A stretch of DNA of 64,000 nt from Phoronis australis. Its lineage: Eukaryota; Phoronida; Phoronidae. The stretch spans positions 243,844 through 307,843 of the forward strand of contig NMRA01000155.1 of assembly GCA_002633005.1 (NCBI GenBank). The letters are read 5' to 3'. The translations under genes and the position numbers were made by a program. The notes under the pieces are model-generated. The model was not told the origin of the DNA and searched no databases. It was given only the letters and a program-made list of their open reading frames with translations. Positions 12,667 through 24,229 of the stretch are shown here, one piece after another (position 1 is the first letter of the stretch; each line of letters opens with the position of its first letter).

Positions 12667-14743
12667 AGGACAGAGCCTTGGGGAACTCCGGTAGATATTG
12701 GTAACCAACTGGAAGTTGTATCACTTAGTGAAACATATTGGGAGCGGTTTGAGAGATAACTTTTAAACAGTGTATATTCAACTCCAGTAATACCATAGTG
12801 ATTTATCTTTTGCAAGAGTATTTGGTGGTCTATTGTGTCGAAAGCTTTCGAGAGATCTAGAAAGATAACCATGGGATTCATGTCATTATCAAGATGGGAA
12901 CAAATGCGGTCTAAAAGTTCAAGCGAAGCAAGTAGAGTGACATTTCCTGAAACCATATTGATGTTTATTAAGTATATCATTTTCATTTAGGAAAGTAGAA
13001 AGTTGATTATGGATAATTTTTTTCTATAAGTTTTGAGATTGTTGGAAGAATAGAAATGGATCTATAATTTCCCGGATGCTCTGGGTCCAAACCATGTTGT
13101 TTAAAAACTGGAATCACCTAAGCAATCTTTAGAGCATCTGGAAATGTACCAGTGTGCAAGCACTGGTTGATGATGGTCGTGAGAGGTTCAATTATAAAAG
13201 GACTGCTTACTTTTAATAGTTTTAGATGATAAATTGTCATGACCAGTGCTACTTTTTGCGTCCATGTCTCTTATAATATCTAGTGCATGTTTATTATTAA
13301 CTGGTTTGAAAGAGAACTTAAATTTGTTTGGCGTGGGAAGATAGCCTTTGAAATTCTTGTTTTTTATCATAGTTCTTGATTCAGAAAGGGATGGGCCGAT
13401 TTGGGTAAAGTAGGTGTTGAATAAACTTGCCATTTCGGGTAGGTCACTGGTTTTAGTGTTATCTGAACGTAAGAGACATTCTGGAGTGTCATTTTTTGTT
13501 TGAACGCCGTTGTTCATAACTGTCTTTATTGTATCTCATGTTTTATTTTTCGAATGTGTCATAATAGTAAGATTGCTTGGCGGAATCAATAGTTTTTTTG
13601 AGAATCTTGTTGTATACTTTAAGATTGTTAAGGCATGTAGCGTAGGATTGTGTTGCGAGGGGTTGTCTTGGTTTGTTTGTACAGTTTATCTCGGTAGCGA
13701 ATGGAAATTAAAATACCAGGTGTAATCCACGAGTTAAGCGCGTGTTTGTGTTTATTATATCTAACATTTTTTGGACCAAAGTGTTTTTTCATGAGATATG
13801 TCAAAGTATCACTGAGTATTGCGTAGTTGTGATTGGGGTCACAATCTAGACTGCGGTCTAGCTTTTCCATGATATTTCAGTTCCGTAAGCTATTGAGAAA
13901 GTGAGTTTTTGTTTGCGGTGTGTAAGAATATTTTGAGACGAAAGTTGGGCGTTTAGGGTGGATTTTCGTTATCGATTTTGAAGCAATGAAGATAGGACAG
14001 TGGTCTGAAATCGAAGAGAAGAATACCAGAGTGTGTATGTATGTGACCGTATGATGTTGATGTAAAGAAGTTATCTATTAAAGTTGCTGATGTGGGGCTA
14101 AGACGTGTAGGGTATGTAATTGAAGGTCTTAAATTGTGATTTGTCATAAAATCGAGGAATGTTTGAACTTTATTATTTGTTTGTGTCTCTAGAAGATTTA
14201 AGTTATAATCTCCACCTAAAATCAGTGTTTTACGCTGATTTTGAATGTTTTCGATGATGGGACAGAACTCTTCAATAAACACGTCAAAGGTTCTAACGAG
14301 TGAAGTCGGCGGTCTGTAAAAGATGCTTTTGTTGTTAATAGAGATAAAAGTGAGTAGACTTTCGAACGTAAAATAAGTATCAAGAACTTGAATTTTTTGA
14401 CATGAAGATTATCATTTACGTAAGTGATAAGGCCACCGTATGTTGAACATAAGCCAGATGCAGGTTTGGAGTACATGTTATAACAGTTAATTTGAAAAAC
14501 TGAAAGGCAGCTGGTCGTGATTAACCATGATTCTTGTATTAAGATAATGCCGAAAAATAATTCTTTAGAGTGAATGTTGTGAAATGTTGAAAGCAAATGA
14601 CAGCCACCGTTTCGCATCAAAAGTAGGTCACGGCTAAAATCTTGGCTTTTCTCATTCAAAGACACAAATAAATCAGTTTCCTGGCATTTGTTTCCAACAA
14701 ATTCCTCGAACAACCAGCCAAGCCTGACATACGCCCTGTACAC
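12667..14743 (-). mobile_element. Broken non-LTR retrotransposon (endonuclease + reverse transcriptase)
   Basis: Read on the minus strand, from high to low coordinates. An apurinic-type endonuclease N-terminus lies at about 14743-14380, with an ESWL motif, then YSKP and GGLITYVND. Next is the endonuclease core (14282-13953, ILGGDYNLNLLE and a TLIDNFF motif), a linker region (13870-13628 and 13517-13188), and the start of the reverse transcriptase (12986-12667, FLDLSKAFDTIDH and GVPQGSV). The frame is broken by several shifts and stops, and the catalytic YADD region and 3' end fall in or beyond the gap. It is therefore dead. The domain order is that of CR1/L2/Jockey-like LINEs, but the clade cannot be set by eye. 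It is found only in unit 1. Confidence 0.85.
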
Positions 14744-15524
14744 AAATTCTAGGGACTACAAAATGCCTCGTGCCATGTTTGTTACAGGGTCCACTAATTG
14801 GATTGTTGACTATTCCAGATTTTAACCGTGCAAGAGTACGTCAGGGGTATCTTCAAGAAAAGGGATTCTGCTTGGTTCAAAATTAAGCTGACGAAACTTG
14901 TTTTATTCACTAGCTCCCCCTTTTGATGCGCCCACATATTTATATGTGCCGGTGTTTTTGCCGGCATCTCTGTCCGGTGTCCGGCGTCCGGTGTCCGACG
15001 TCCGCAGCTGTGATTCCTAAACCCCTTACAGGATCTTGATGAGATTTAACAGATGCGTTCCTATAAAGCAGACGACGGATGGCGGCGACTCGTAAACGAA
15101 CCTGTCTCGCCTTCTGGTGACTGCCAAAGCGTAATATCTCTTGTACCCGGGTAACTTGAAGATAATTATTAAATATTTTTGAAATTACGTTTACGGATGC
15201 GTTTTTAAGACTTTGAACATAGATATTAAACTACGATAGGCCAATTTCGTTTTTATAAGAGGCGTCGAAAGACTATTTTTATTGCTATAAGAGATTTTTT
15301 ATCGATTTCTCAATCTACCTGCCAGTGCTCGAAATTTTTTGTATCCGTTTCGTGCCAAATAATTCGATTGTTGATTAGTATGACAAATCAATACACACGA
15401 TTGTGCTTTTGTTGAAGTACTCATGTGCTTTAGCAATTCAGTAAGTACACATCGTGAGTTGACTTGAAGTGGCCATGGTTAATTGTTTAAAAGCTCGCGC
15501 AACATTATACTGTCGCTTTTACAG
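14744..15524. other. Region upstream of PAN gene 1
   Basis: 14925-15090 holds a dispersed repeat with the palindrome-like core cccacatatttatatgtg followed by accccttacaggatcttgatgag. Related sequence lies in intron 3 of the carboxylesterase genes (about 27220 and 49010). From about 15090 the sequence matches 37800-38280 and 61100-61550, the conserved upstream region of each PAN gene. Confidence 0.6.
15486..15493 (+). promoter_or_regulatory. TATA-like TTTAAAAG upstream of PAN gene 1
   Basis: TTTAAAAG lies 98 bp before the conserved start codon and is kept in all four PAN copies. The same octamer lies 85-94 bp before the carboxylesterase starts. An acag acceptor-like site at 15521-15524 leaves open that the 5' UTR is spliced. 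Confidence 0.3.
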
Positions 15525-15583
15525 GCAAAAAGGCGTTGTGCTGTGAACAAAATTCATTCCGTATGCGCCTCACGCCAAGAGCA

Positions 15584-16375
15584 ATGCTTGTATTTTGTTT
15601 TTTTGTCATCGCGATATTTATGTGTTCGTGCCAAGGCAACGTTATAAAGGTAGAACATTTCAAGAAACTTCACGGTTCCGATAACTTAGGAAATGCTCAG
15701 GTGTTCAGCACTTATTCAGTTATCACGTTATCAGAATGTGCGCTACGCTGTATATCTGAAGAATGTAAGTCGTTCAATTATAATAGCTACGAAAAGATTT
15801 GCGAGCTATGCTCGTCCGTAGTCAATTCGACGTCACAGTTGTCTCTGCGCACCGACTTTAGTCATTGGCGAGTTGCTGCGAACAATGAAGGGTTGCCCGA
15901 AGAATCAGATACGACCAACCTACTGTTGATTTCGAACAACCTCCCATCGTGCTACACAACTAGCGCAACAACATCCGTTGTTGATGACACTTTTCAGTCA
16001 ACACCTATCATTTCTACGACGACAATCGATACTGTTTCCATCACCAATGAACCAAAGACAAGAATCGCTGCGTCTGCGACTGTTGAGCCCGTCACAACAG
16101 CCAATGATTCGACCGACATTAAACCGACAACTGCTTCTGAGACAACGCCTATTGAGCCTGCACTAACCACCGCTGAATCGTCTACTACTCAGTCGACAAC
16201 CTTTTCTGATTCTGCTTCTACAGATCATCCGACACCAATTACTACTGAGTCGACAGCTTCTTCTTATGATTCATCAACAACCTTCTCTCAAACTACGTCT
16301 ACTGAGACGATAACAAGCATCACAGAGACTCCACTTTCAGAACCTGGCCCAGATTTCCTCGAAAATCTCAACTGA
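15584..16375 (+). CDS. Secreted PAN-domain, Ser/Thr-rich protein, PAN gene 1
   Basis: A 263-residue protein encoded without introns. Residues 1-18 form a signal peptide (hydrophobic stretch ending CSCQG). Residues about 20-97 are PAN/apple-like, with Cys52, Cys56, Cys61, Cys73 and Cys76 in the pattern LSECALRC...EECKSFNY...KICELC. Residues about 105-255 are dominated by Ser and Thr with Pro and resemble a mucin-type O-glycosylated stalk. There is no transmembrane segment. PAN domains bind protein or carbohydrate; the ligand is unknown. An in-frame ATG at 15563 would add seven residues, but only the Met at 15584 is in the same place in the other copies (mutated to ATT in copy 2b). It lies in the same orientation upstream of carboxylesterase gene A. 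This copy and copy 3 (61568-62362) are the only intact ones. Confidence 0.85.
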   Translation: MLVFCFFVIAIFMCSCQGNVIKVEHFKKLHGSDNLGNAQVFSTYSVITLSECALRCISEECKSFNYNSYEKICELCSSVVNSTSQLSLRTDFSHWRVAANNEGLPEESDTTNLLLISNNLPSCYTTSATTSVVDDTFQSTPIISTTTIDTVSITNEPKTRIAASATVEPVTTANDSTDIKPTTASETTPIEPALTTAESSTTQSTTFSDSASTDHPTPITTESTASSYDSSTTFSQTTSTETITSITETPLSEPGPDFLENLN

Positions 16376-16951
16376 CTCTCGTGAGATGAGGTTTAATTGG
16401 GAGAGATTCATGGGACGTGCCACTTGGATTGGTAACTTTTTCACGGCCAGATGCGTTACGAAACGATGTTTTTTCGGCTCAAATCCTCTACGAAATTGTT
16501 TACGTTTGGATTGTAAGAGATTTGTCTTCTTTTGTATTTTTCAAATTGTATTTGAAGGAATGAAATCCAAAGAGATGACACTATATTTCAACTCATTAGA
16601 TTAACCCTCTGTTAAAGGTCTATGTTGGGAAATGCTATAGAAGACTAACTTTTTCATTGAAGTTCTAAACAAATGGGCATGTAACAGTACTTACATGTAG
16701 ATCTACCAAAGGCAAGAGTTTCATCTTGCAGACTATCTATAAGGGTGGAGAGGTCTCTCCTAATTTCTTAGTGGCACTTTTCGTCTAAGATGTAATAGTG
16801 TTCCGTATGTGGTGGAAACATTATTGGTTGTTCTAAAGTCATTTTAAGGTGGTTGGTGAACAATCCCGATTATCTGGATGAAAGTAAGGAGTGTTAAGTG
16901 GTGGTTGTGTGCAGCAAGCACTGTTTGTGGCACCATGGGAGCAAAGTGCCC
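16376..16951. other. Conserved 3' flank of PAN gene 1
   Basis: No gene. It matches the 3' flanks at 38640-39090, 43150-43600 and 62363-62990, including the landmark gaatgaaatccaaagaga. TACATGTA at 16692 is missing from the matching sites at about 38805 and 62680. Some of this is likely 3' UTR. Confidence 0.6.
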
Positions 16952-19900
16952 GGGACAATAGATCGAGTGCTTTCTGATCACAAAATTGCACAGACATTTT
17001 TACAGTATGCTCACATAGACCCCCTCCCTTCCTCCATCCCTCCCTTCTCAAAATGTGCTGCAAACGTGTGAGAGCTGACGGTGATTACAGAGCATTGGTT
17101 TGTTTCAGATTGCTGGATGGGAAAGCTTTGTTAACAACACCTAGTTTAGTATCCTTTTAAATTTTAATATTTCTTTGTCTGTAGTTCTGTTTTGATTACT
17201 GTCAACAAATCATCGATATTGACAATGAATATGTTAGCAGTTTGCCCTCGCCGTAATCTTAAAGATATTTTTCAATTCATTTTGAGCTCAAACAATGCTC
17301 ATTCCACACAACTCCGAATATTTCCAAACTGAATTTGATATGAATTGTTTGATTTTTGATTTTTATGGTGGTGGAGCACAACCTCTTAAAGTGGCCGTGG
17401 CAGTGAGTGACAGCTGACTCATGCATTAAGGGTACTCACTCAACAGCCGCTATCTGTAATGAGGTTTCCGCGGAAGCCCCGCCCACTTTAAAAACGACAA
17501 ATTACTAGGAAGATAAGGCAAAAACAGGGCAGAAAGATATGGAATATTTAAAGTGATATCTTTCGACTGACAAAGTTCTTTCTGTGTTCTAAATTGTTGT
17601 ATGTAAAGGAAAGATTATATTTAACACGCCTTAGCAACTGGTGCATTTTGAATCATCCAGTTAGGGGTGTATAAATAATCTGCAAAAATACTACAGTTTT
17701 TCACTGTGCTACACCGGCGAATAAAAATGGTCAAATTCAGCGTTAACAAAAATGAGAAAGAATCGGTTTATTTAAAGCTAAAGTAACCCCAATGCGTTCT
17801 ACTTCGACAAACCACGACTCGAACTTTTTGAGGATCAAACAATTAATTCAAATCATTCAACACACGAGCTGATCCACTAAGACTTTTGATGGTTTGTAGG
17901 CCAGAAATCGTCACCGAAAACCAATCAGATTGGTTATCCGGTTGACCTGAAGAAGTCAATCAAGTCAGCCATTGTGTGAAACGGGATGTCTCAAGGTAAC
18001 AGTCATATTCGGTGATCAATGCACTTTTATATCTTGTCCTCGTCGTCCGTACGACCTCGTGACGAGTTTTTGCGGCGACGTCACAACGTTAGCTTTTGTA
18101 TGTCCGGTGCTCTCTTAGATGTAGCGTTTTTTTTGTTTTAACAACCTAATCACAAAGACTTTGACGGTGTGATAACAATTCTACATCAGACAAATAAGTT
18201 CCCTTTACTTTACAATATTTCGTGCATTTCTCTAAAATGAATGAAGTGGTTGATCAGGAAGTGAAATGTAACACAGTTGAATCGTCACATGTGATGCGCA
18301 CTCAGTCGACTACAGTGCATCGTTCCTTCTAAAGGGTCATGAAACGCAAAAACTCATCAAAATATCTTTCGAATACTTCCAGTCAAAACTATCTCTTCTT
18401 GAGGTATACAATACAATAGTTATCTCGATAGCTAAAGGAATTTCTAGACACAATCATCAAGCTAACCAGTTTTAATAAAATCTTCATTCCGAACCCACTT
18501 TCAAACGTCCGTGCCGCTAATGCGCATGAACTCACACCAACATTCCTTCTGTCAAAGTCACCATATTTCTACTTTCTTTGGGCACATTTCCAAATACGGA
18601 GAACGTGAATTGCGTGTTGGGACACAGCCAACAAAATGACGAAAGCTTGAGTGGTCCTTTCTTTAATTTAGAACAATAACCAAATACTTTTAAACTGCCT
18701 AAAGATTCCTAATTTTTAAAAAGAATTCTAAAGAAGAGCAGCTTAATGCATTGCTATCCAACTGTTGTCGTGGCAAGACTTTGAAGGATATGCAATTAAA
18801 CAGATAAAATTACGGTCCAACCCTTTTCAATGTCGTGAGGAAAATTGGCACATAATCCTTGGCCCAATAGGCCAGGCCTGAAAAAAGCACAACACTGCTG
18901 CCATTCTTAAGTATTTACCCACAATCCCAACACACGTGCCAAAACACATGTGTAGAACGCCATGGGTCTTAGTGTATGTGTACGTATGCATTCAGTCGTT
19001 CAGACTGAAGTGATAGTGGACTCGACTTCGAAGCAGTACACACGTCTGTTTCGTAGTCGTCTTTACTGCGGATGCCTAAAACTCGGTAAAATAACCCCTC
19101 TGCCACAGCGCCACCTTTAGACGAGAGTCACTCTCGGTGTAAATGTGAAAAAATAGTGCCCGACAGGCAGAAAACCGAGATTGACCACCAGTTACGCCCG
19201 TCGCATGGTTATTGCAACTAAAACAGTGCACTACGACCTCTATACGACGTCATTAGGCATGGATTTCTACCAGATTGCAAGAAATATGATAATGATACGT
19301 TGGCAGTTTTCCATGGAATGTGAGTGACCCCCGTTTTGTTGCGACGCTTCAGTGCAGCTGGTGTAACATTTTATGTCCACCTTATGTCAAAGCACGAATG
19401 TCTTAGGGTACAATACCTCCTAGTTGTGTGTTACGGAAACCTTTGAACACATTAATGTGCACAGATTGGGATGGCATATAAGACGAATATGGCGTTATCA
19501 ATCTTCATGGGATTGAGAATAGGTATTACAACTCGGCAATTGTTACATGTAATTATGAACGTTCTGTTAGAGATTGGCGAGGCTTAGAGAGCTTTGGAGT
19601 GGAAGAGAAATACCAGAAGAGACAAGGAATGGCTTTGGCAGGATCGGGCCATGAAGCTAATGTGACGCTTTATTGGTTTAGATCATGAACCTACATGTAT
19701 GTAAATGTGTACGTCCGTGTTTAGACAGAGTTTTGGAGGAATAGTCATCAGAGAAGGGCGTGACATTCGACTGGGTGCCATATAAATTGGAAATTGCTTC
19801 GATTTTATCTGTGGCTTGATGGACCGTGTTCATACAAGTAATAAATAGTGCATTGAAGAATTGGAAAGGGACTGCCATTGAAAAGACAGCATCGTGTGCC

Positions 19901-21860
19901 TCGAAGACAGCAGTCGACTAGTGGTCGGCATAGTTTGTCGTTTCCCGCGCGTATGCTTGCAGCAAAACGGTGGACACTTAGAGCAAATTCTAAACAGGTT
20001 AGGCATCAAAACGGTAATGAATCAACAACATTTTTGTCATTTGGTAGAAATGTCATCCACTCATAGTCGTTTTGATTTATGAAGTCCGCCAGACGTTTCT
20101 TTAGTAATAGTAACGTAAGAGGCAGAAATGTGTGTAATATTTGATTTTCCGTGTATTTGACACCTTTGATATTGAGCGTATGAAAATATACCAAGTTGCT
20201 TAAAATGCATCAATTTAGTCTGTTTCATTGTTACAGCAGCCGCAAGATAAAAGGCATTTCTCAATTACTGGAATAGTATTCAGAATTATTTCGGGAAGTC
20301 AGAATATCCGAATGTTACTTCGTTGTGTTAAATTGTTACCAAACCTTCTTTACCATAAAGAACAAATTTCTTGAATAATGTTTTAAGTGTTAATAGTATA
20401 CCCTTGACGTCATTTTTGCTAAACACCTATATTATAATCAAACATCATAATCCTGTGACAGCGTTTTGCAGTAAAAATCTTGTTTTTACGGACGGCATTG
20501 TCACTTACTGAAACATGACTTTTGCTTGAAACTTGAAGGCTTTGATTCCTTATTTTATTAGCTACAAAAGCACGTCAAAACATAGACATAACGAGAGTCT
20601 TGATTTTTGACAGGCAAACCTCCTTGCGAAAAGGTCTTAACAGAAAATCTCACACGCTTTTGTAGCTTACAGAATAAAGAAACGATATTTTTAAGTTTCG
20701 TGCCAACAAGTAGTTTTGTGGATGCAGTTAAGCATATCTGCCTATTGTTTTCGACTTTGTGTGAACAGTAGATTTTGTATATACCAAGAGTTTTAAAATC
20801 CTTGGTAACGCGTAACGGAGGACCTTGATCAATAAGAAGACTGATTAGAGGTCCTTCACTGCCCTACCCCCATGTTATCTGCCAAGAAAGTGACCACATA
20901 TTCCTTCTAATTTGTTTGTATTTTTCAGTCTCTCTAATCTTTACATTGTCATCGTTTTTCAAACTTTCAAAATGATCTTTATGATTTTTAATTCTAGCCA
21001 GTGCTCACTGACACTTGATGTTTATTGGGCTCACTACGAGAATGTTAGTTCATGTTTACAGGGAAGTTATTTTTACTGCTCAATAGCTTTTGAAAATGTG
21101 CCGCAAGTTTTTGTCGATGTGCAATGAATGTCGTTTTTTTGGAGAAACAACGTGTTCTGCCATCAACTGCGCGGGTTTAAGGGCGTAATGTTTCTTCGAC
21201 GAGTACATTACACGCGTTCAGTTCCGTTGGAATGAATGAATCGCACGCGTGCTGTTACATATGTAAGAGCACGGTTCCATGCCACTTCTGTCATGGAAAA
21301 CCCAGATGAGCAGTAATTTCTGGGCTTGTGAAAAACTGACAGATTTTTGCTTGAGACCAAACGCAACAAACTGTATCTCGCATTGGCCTTGCGTCCGAAA
21401 TTGGGATACGCTTCGATCAACAAGGCTGGTATGACGGCCAGGAATACTCTGCCATTTTTACGAGGTGTGAGAAATTAGCAAGGTTACCAGGCCTTTCAAA
21501 ATGTAAGCAGAGGACGAAATGGTGTCCATTAGGGAGCCTCTGTAAAAATGAGCTTGGAGTGGTCACGGTAACTAGGCCATACAGTGGCTTAGAAATTTAC
21601 AGTAGTAAATAAACGTTACCGTTCACACACAACAGGTCTAACACACAAAGCCAAGGTCAGGCCAGTGACAGTAGTTCTTTGTTAAACCTGCTCTTACTCA
21701 TACAGCTGTGGCAGTTGAATAGTATAGGTATAATAGCCACAGTTTAACAAAGCGTTTATGGTCCTGGCTTAGAAGATTTTGTTTTATTAGCCCCAAGCCT
21801 AGCAAGCTGCATTCTGAGCTGCAGTATTTTTAAGACAACAACCCTTCATTAAAATAAAAT
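16952..21860. other. 4.9-kb stretch specific to unit 1, no gene seen
   Basis: Units 2 and 3 read from gtgccc directly into attctttta, while unit 1 has about 4.9 kb between the corresponding points. No recognisable protein domains, tRNA or terminal inverted repeats were found by eye, and no clear target duplication. It could be a degraded non-autonomous element, or sequence lost from the ancestor of units 2 and 3. TACATGTA occurs at 19544 and 19692. Confidence 0.5.
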
Positions 21861-22799
21861 CATTCTTTCAGAGATTCGTTGCAAAATATACTCCCTTTGT
21901 AGCTCTACTCACCCAGAAATTGGACGTTTTTGTGGGAATTTAAAACGGTAAAGGTACCTTTCGTCGAGGATGACCGTCAAATACCCATCCACTTCATGCA
22001 GTGTATATACCACTTTCCTGAGGAACGTACGTTGTCTTTATGCAGTCATAGGTATTAGATGTTGTTTATTTTAGCACTTCCTAGAAGTTAATTAATGAGT
22101 GTTTTGATTGATTTAACATTTTGGTGTGCATATTCATGTATGTAAATAATGCATTAATTTGGATTACGCTTATTTTTGATTCTCTCTTTTTGATCGCATT
22201 GATATATCTGTTCATTCTTTCACTGCCAGAGCGCTTTAAGTAGAATGTTTGGTGTAGACTGTGATGACTCGAGCGAATTTTTGTTATCCCTTAAATATAC
22301 AATAGGTATATAAATCAATTTTTGTTTTCTTCAAACAACCTCAAAACGCGCATCAAGATTTTCAAAATCATTTGGTTTCAATAAAGAAATCCGAAAACGT
22401 GCTTGCCTGAAAATCAGTACTATGCAACAAGTAAATAAACAAGCTTCCAGTTCTCGACTTGGCTCGAGTAGTCAATTATTGTGCTAACTACATTGTAGCT
22501 CAGTTCGAGGCTGTCCGTCAGCGGTGACCCTCAATGACTTACACAACCAGAGACTATTGTACGGTCAGCTATTATACCCGCTGCAACTGGGACTAAAAAG
22601 GCGTTGGTCTTGAAAGGATTAAACAGTTGTGATATGTAGTGTTATACCGGTATACGTAAGTAAACAGAATGATAGAAGCCATTTCGCAATTGTTTGTACT
22701 GGATCTTTAAAAGATAAGTGACCTGGGTGCCACGACGCACATACTTTCGAGTCGAGAAAGCATTAGTGTGTACTAGCCGCATAACGACTTCCATTTAGG
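21861..22799. other. Upstream region of carboxylesterase gene A
   Basis: Matches 39110-39925, 43670-44520 and 62995-63892. No gene was found. The last 100 bp are the most similar between copies and carry the TATA-like octamer. Confidence 0.6.
22706..22713 (+). promoter_or_regulatory. TATA-like TTTAAAAG of carboxylesterase gene A
   Basis: TTTAAAAG in a conserved block (ttgtactgg..ctttaaaagata), 94 bp before the ATG. Its spacing fits a core promoter with a short 5' UTR. No transcript data. Confidence 0.35.
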
Positions 22800-24229
22800 A
22801 TGAGAATTCTAATACATTCCGTGGCTTGTGCAGTCTTGTTTGTCGGAGTGTTAGGCGTAGATTCGGTAGTAAACGTGAAGGGTGGAAAATTGAAAGGTGA
22901 CTGGTCTCAAACGGACGGAGTAAGTCGATTTTTTGGGGTACCTTATGCTTTACCACCAGTAGGGGAGCGCAGGTTTGCCCCTCCCCAAATGATGCAAAGT
23001 TGGGACGTAGAGATGGATTGCACATCATACAAACCCTCATGCCCTCAGCCATTGGAGATGTTCAATGATTCGAGATCGGGTTATTTAAGAACATACAACG
23101 TTTCATTTGACTTACCGAAGATTAATGAAGATTGCTTATACTTAAACATTTTTGTTCCGGGTGAGGTTCAAGGTAACAAATCTTTGCCAGTTATGGTTCA
23201 TTTCCAAGACGGTGGTTTTCAAGTCGCGCTTTCTGACGTATTTGATGGTTCCAGCCTTGCACGGGAAGGTGACGTCATAGTTATAACTTTCAATTCCCGA
23301 CTTGGTGCTCTTGGTTTCTATGGAGGGCACAACTTGGGACTTTGGGACCAGATCAACGTTTTGAAGTGGATACATCACAACATCGACGCGTTCGGTGGTG
23401 ATGCAAACAGAGTGACTTTGTTTGGAGTTGGATCAGGAGCATACGCCGTTGGTCTCCATGTTCTGTCCGCGGAGAGTAGAGGGTTGTTCAAAAGGGCAAT
23501 ATCTCAAGGTACATCTGCCTACGATATGACCTTATTGAACTCAAATCCAGCAGCTGCAAATGGTGCTTTCAACAAAGCAGTAATGTGTGAACACAAGGAA
23601 ATGGGTGAACAGATGAAATGTTTAAGGTCTCTGAAAGTTAAGGACATTCTTTCTGCGCAAGTAAATCTTGCATACCAGTACTTGAATTTCATGCCAGCTG
23701 TTGATGGCAAAATACTACAGGACACACCACCGAAGATATTGGAAACGATGAAATTCAATGACGTCGACTACATGTTAGGTGTCAACAGTAACGGGGGATC
23801 TGCTGGTGTTTTTGACTTCTTCGCCCGTCTGAACACGGGTGCTGACGAAGATTATTTCAAGGCGTTCATAGACGGTGCTGCTTATGTTGCATCTCCGGCA
23901 AATTTTGCCGCTGCAAAGGCAGCTTTGTCGTATGAATACATGCCAGTGATGAAAGAAAATATGAACAGCAAGCAGTGGTTTCAGAAAACATTGGATATTT
24001 CTAGAGATGGTTACTTGAGTCAGATCAGAGGAGCTCAGTTGGTACACGCCGGGGCTGGGTTACACGTTTATGCCTACTATTTTGACCAGTCTCCGCCGGT
24101 TTTAAGTGGCGTTCCGGTCGACGTGTTGGGTGTACCGGCAGGTGTGGAGGAGTTGTTTTTATTTGGAGGTGTGCGTCATGAATTCAGTAAACAACTGATG
24201 AAAACCTGGGCAAGTTTTGCTAAAACAGG
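22800..24229 (+). CDS. Gene A exon 1: signal peptide and most of inactive domain 1
   Basis: 1430 bp, ending in phase 2 at ggtgagt. It codes for residues 1-477, including all three replaced catalytic positions. That a nearly complete carboxylesterase domain lies on one exon contrasts with domain 2, which is split over six. Confidence 0.92.

Noticed and set aside
11582-12986. Long open frames of 300-380 codons on both strands
   Set aside because: They exist only because the 772 N are read as open. The real content is a (GA)n tract on one side and a LINE fragment on the other.
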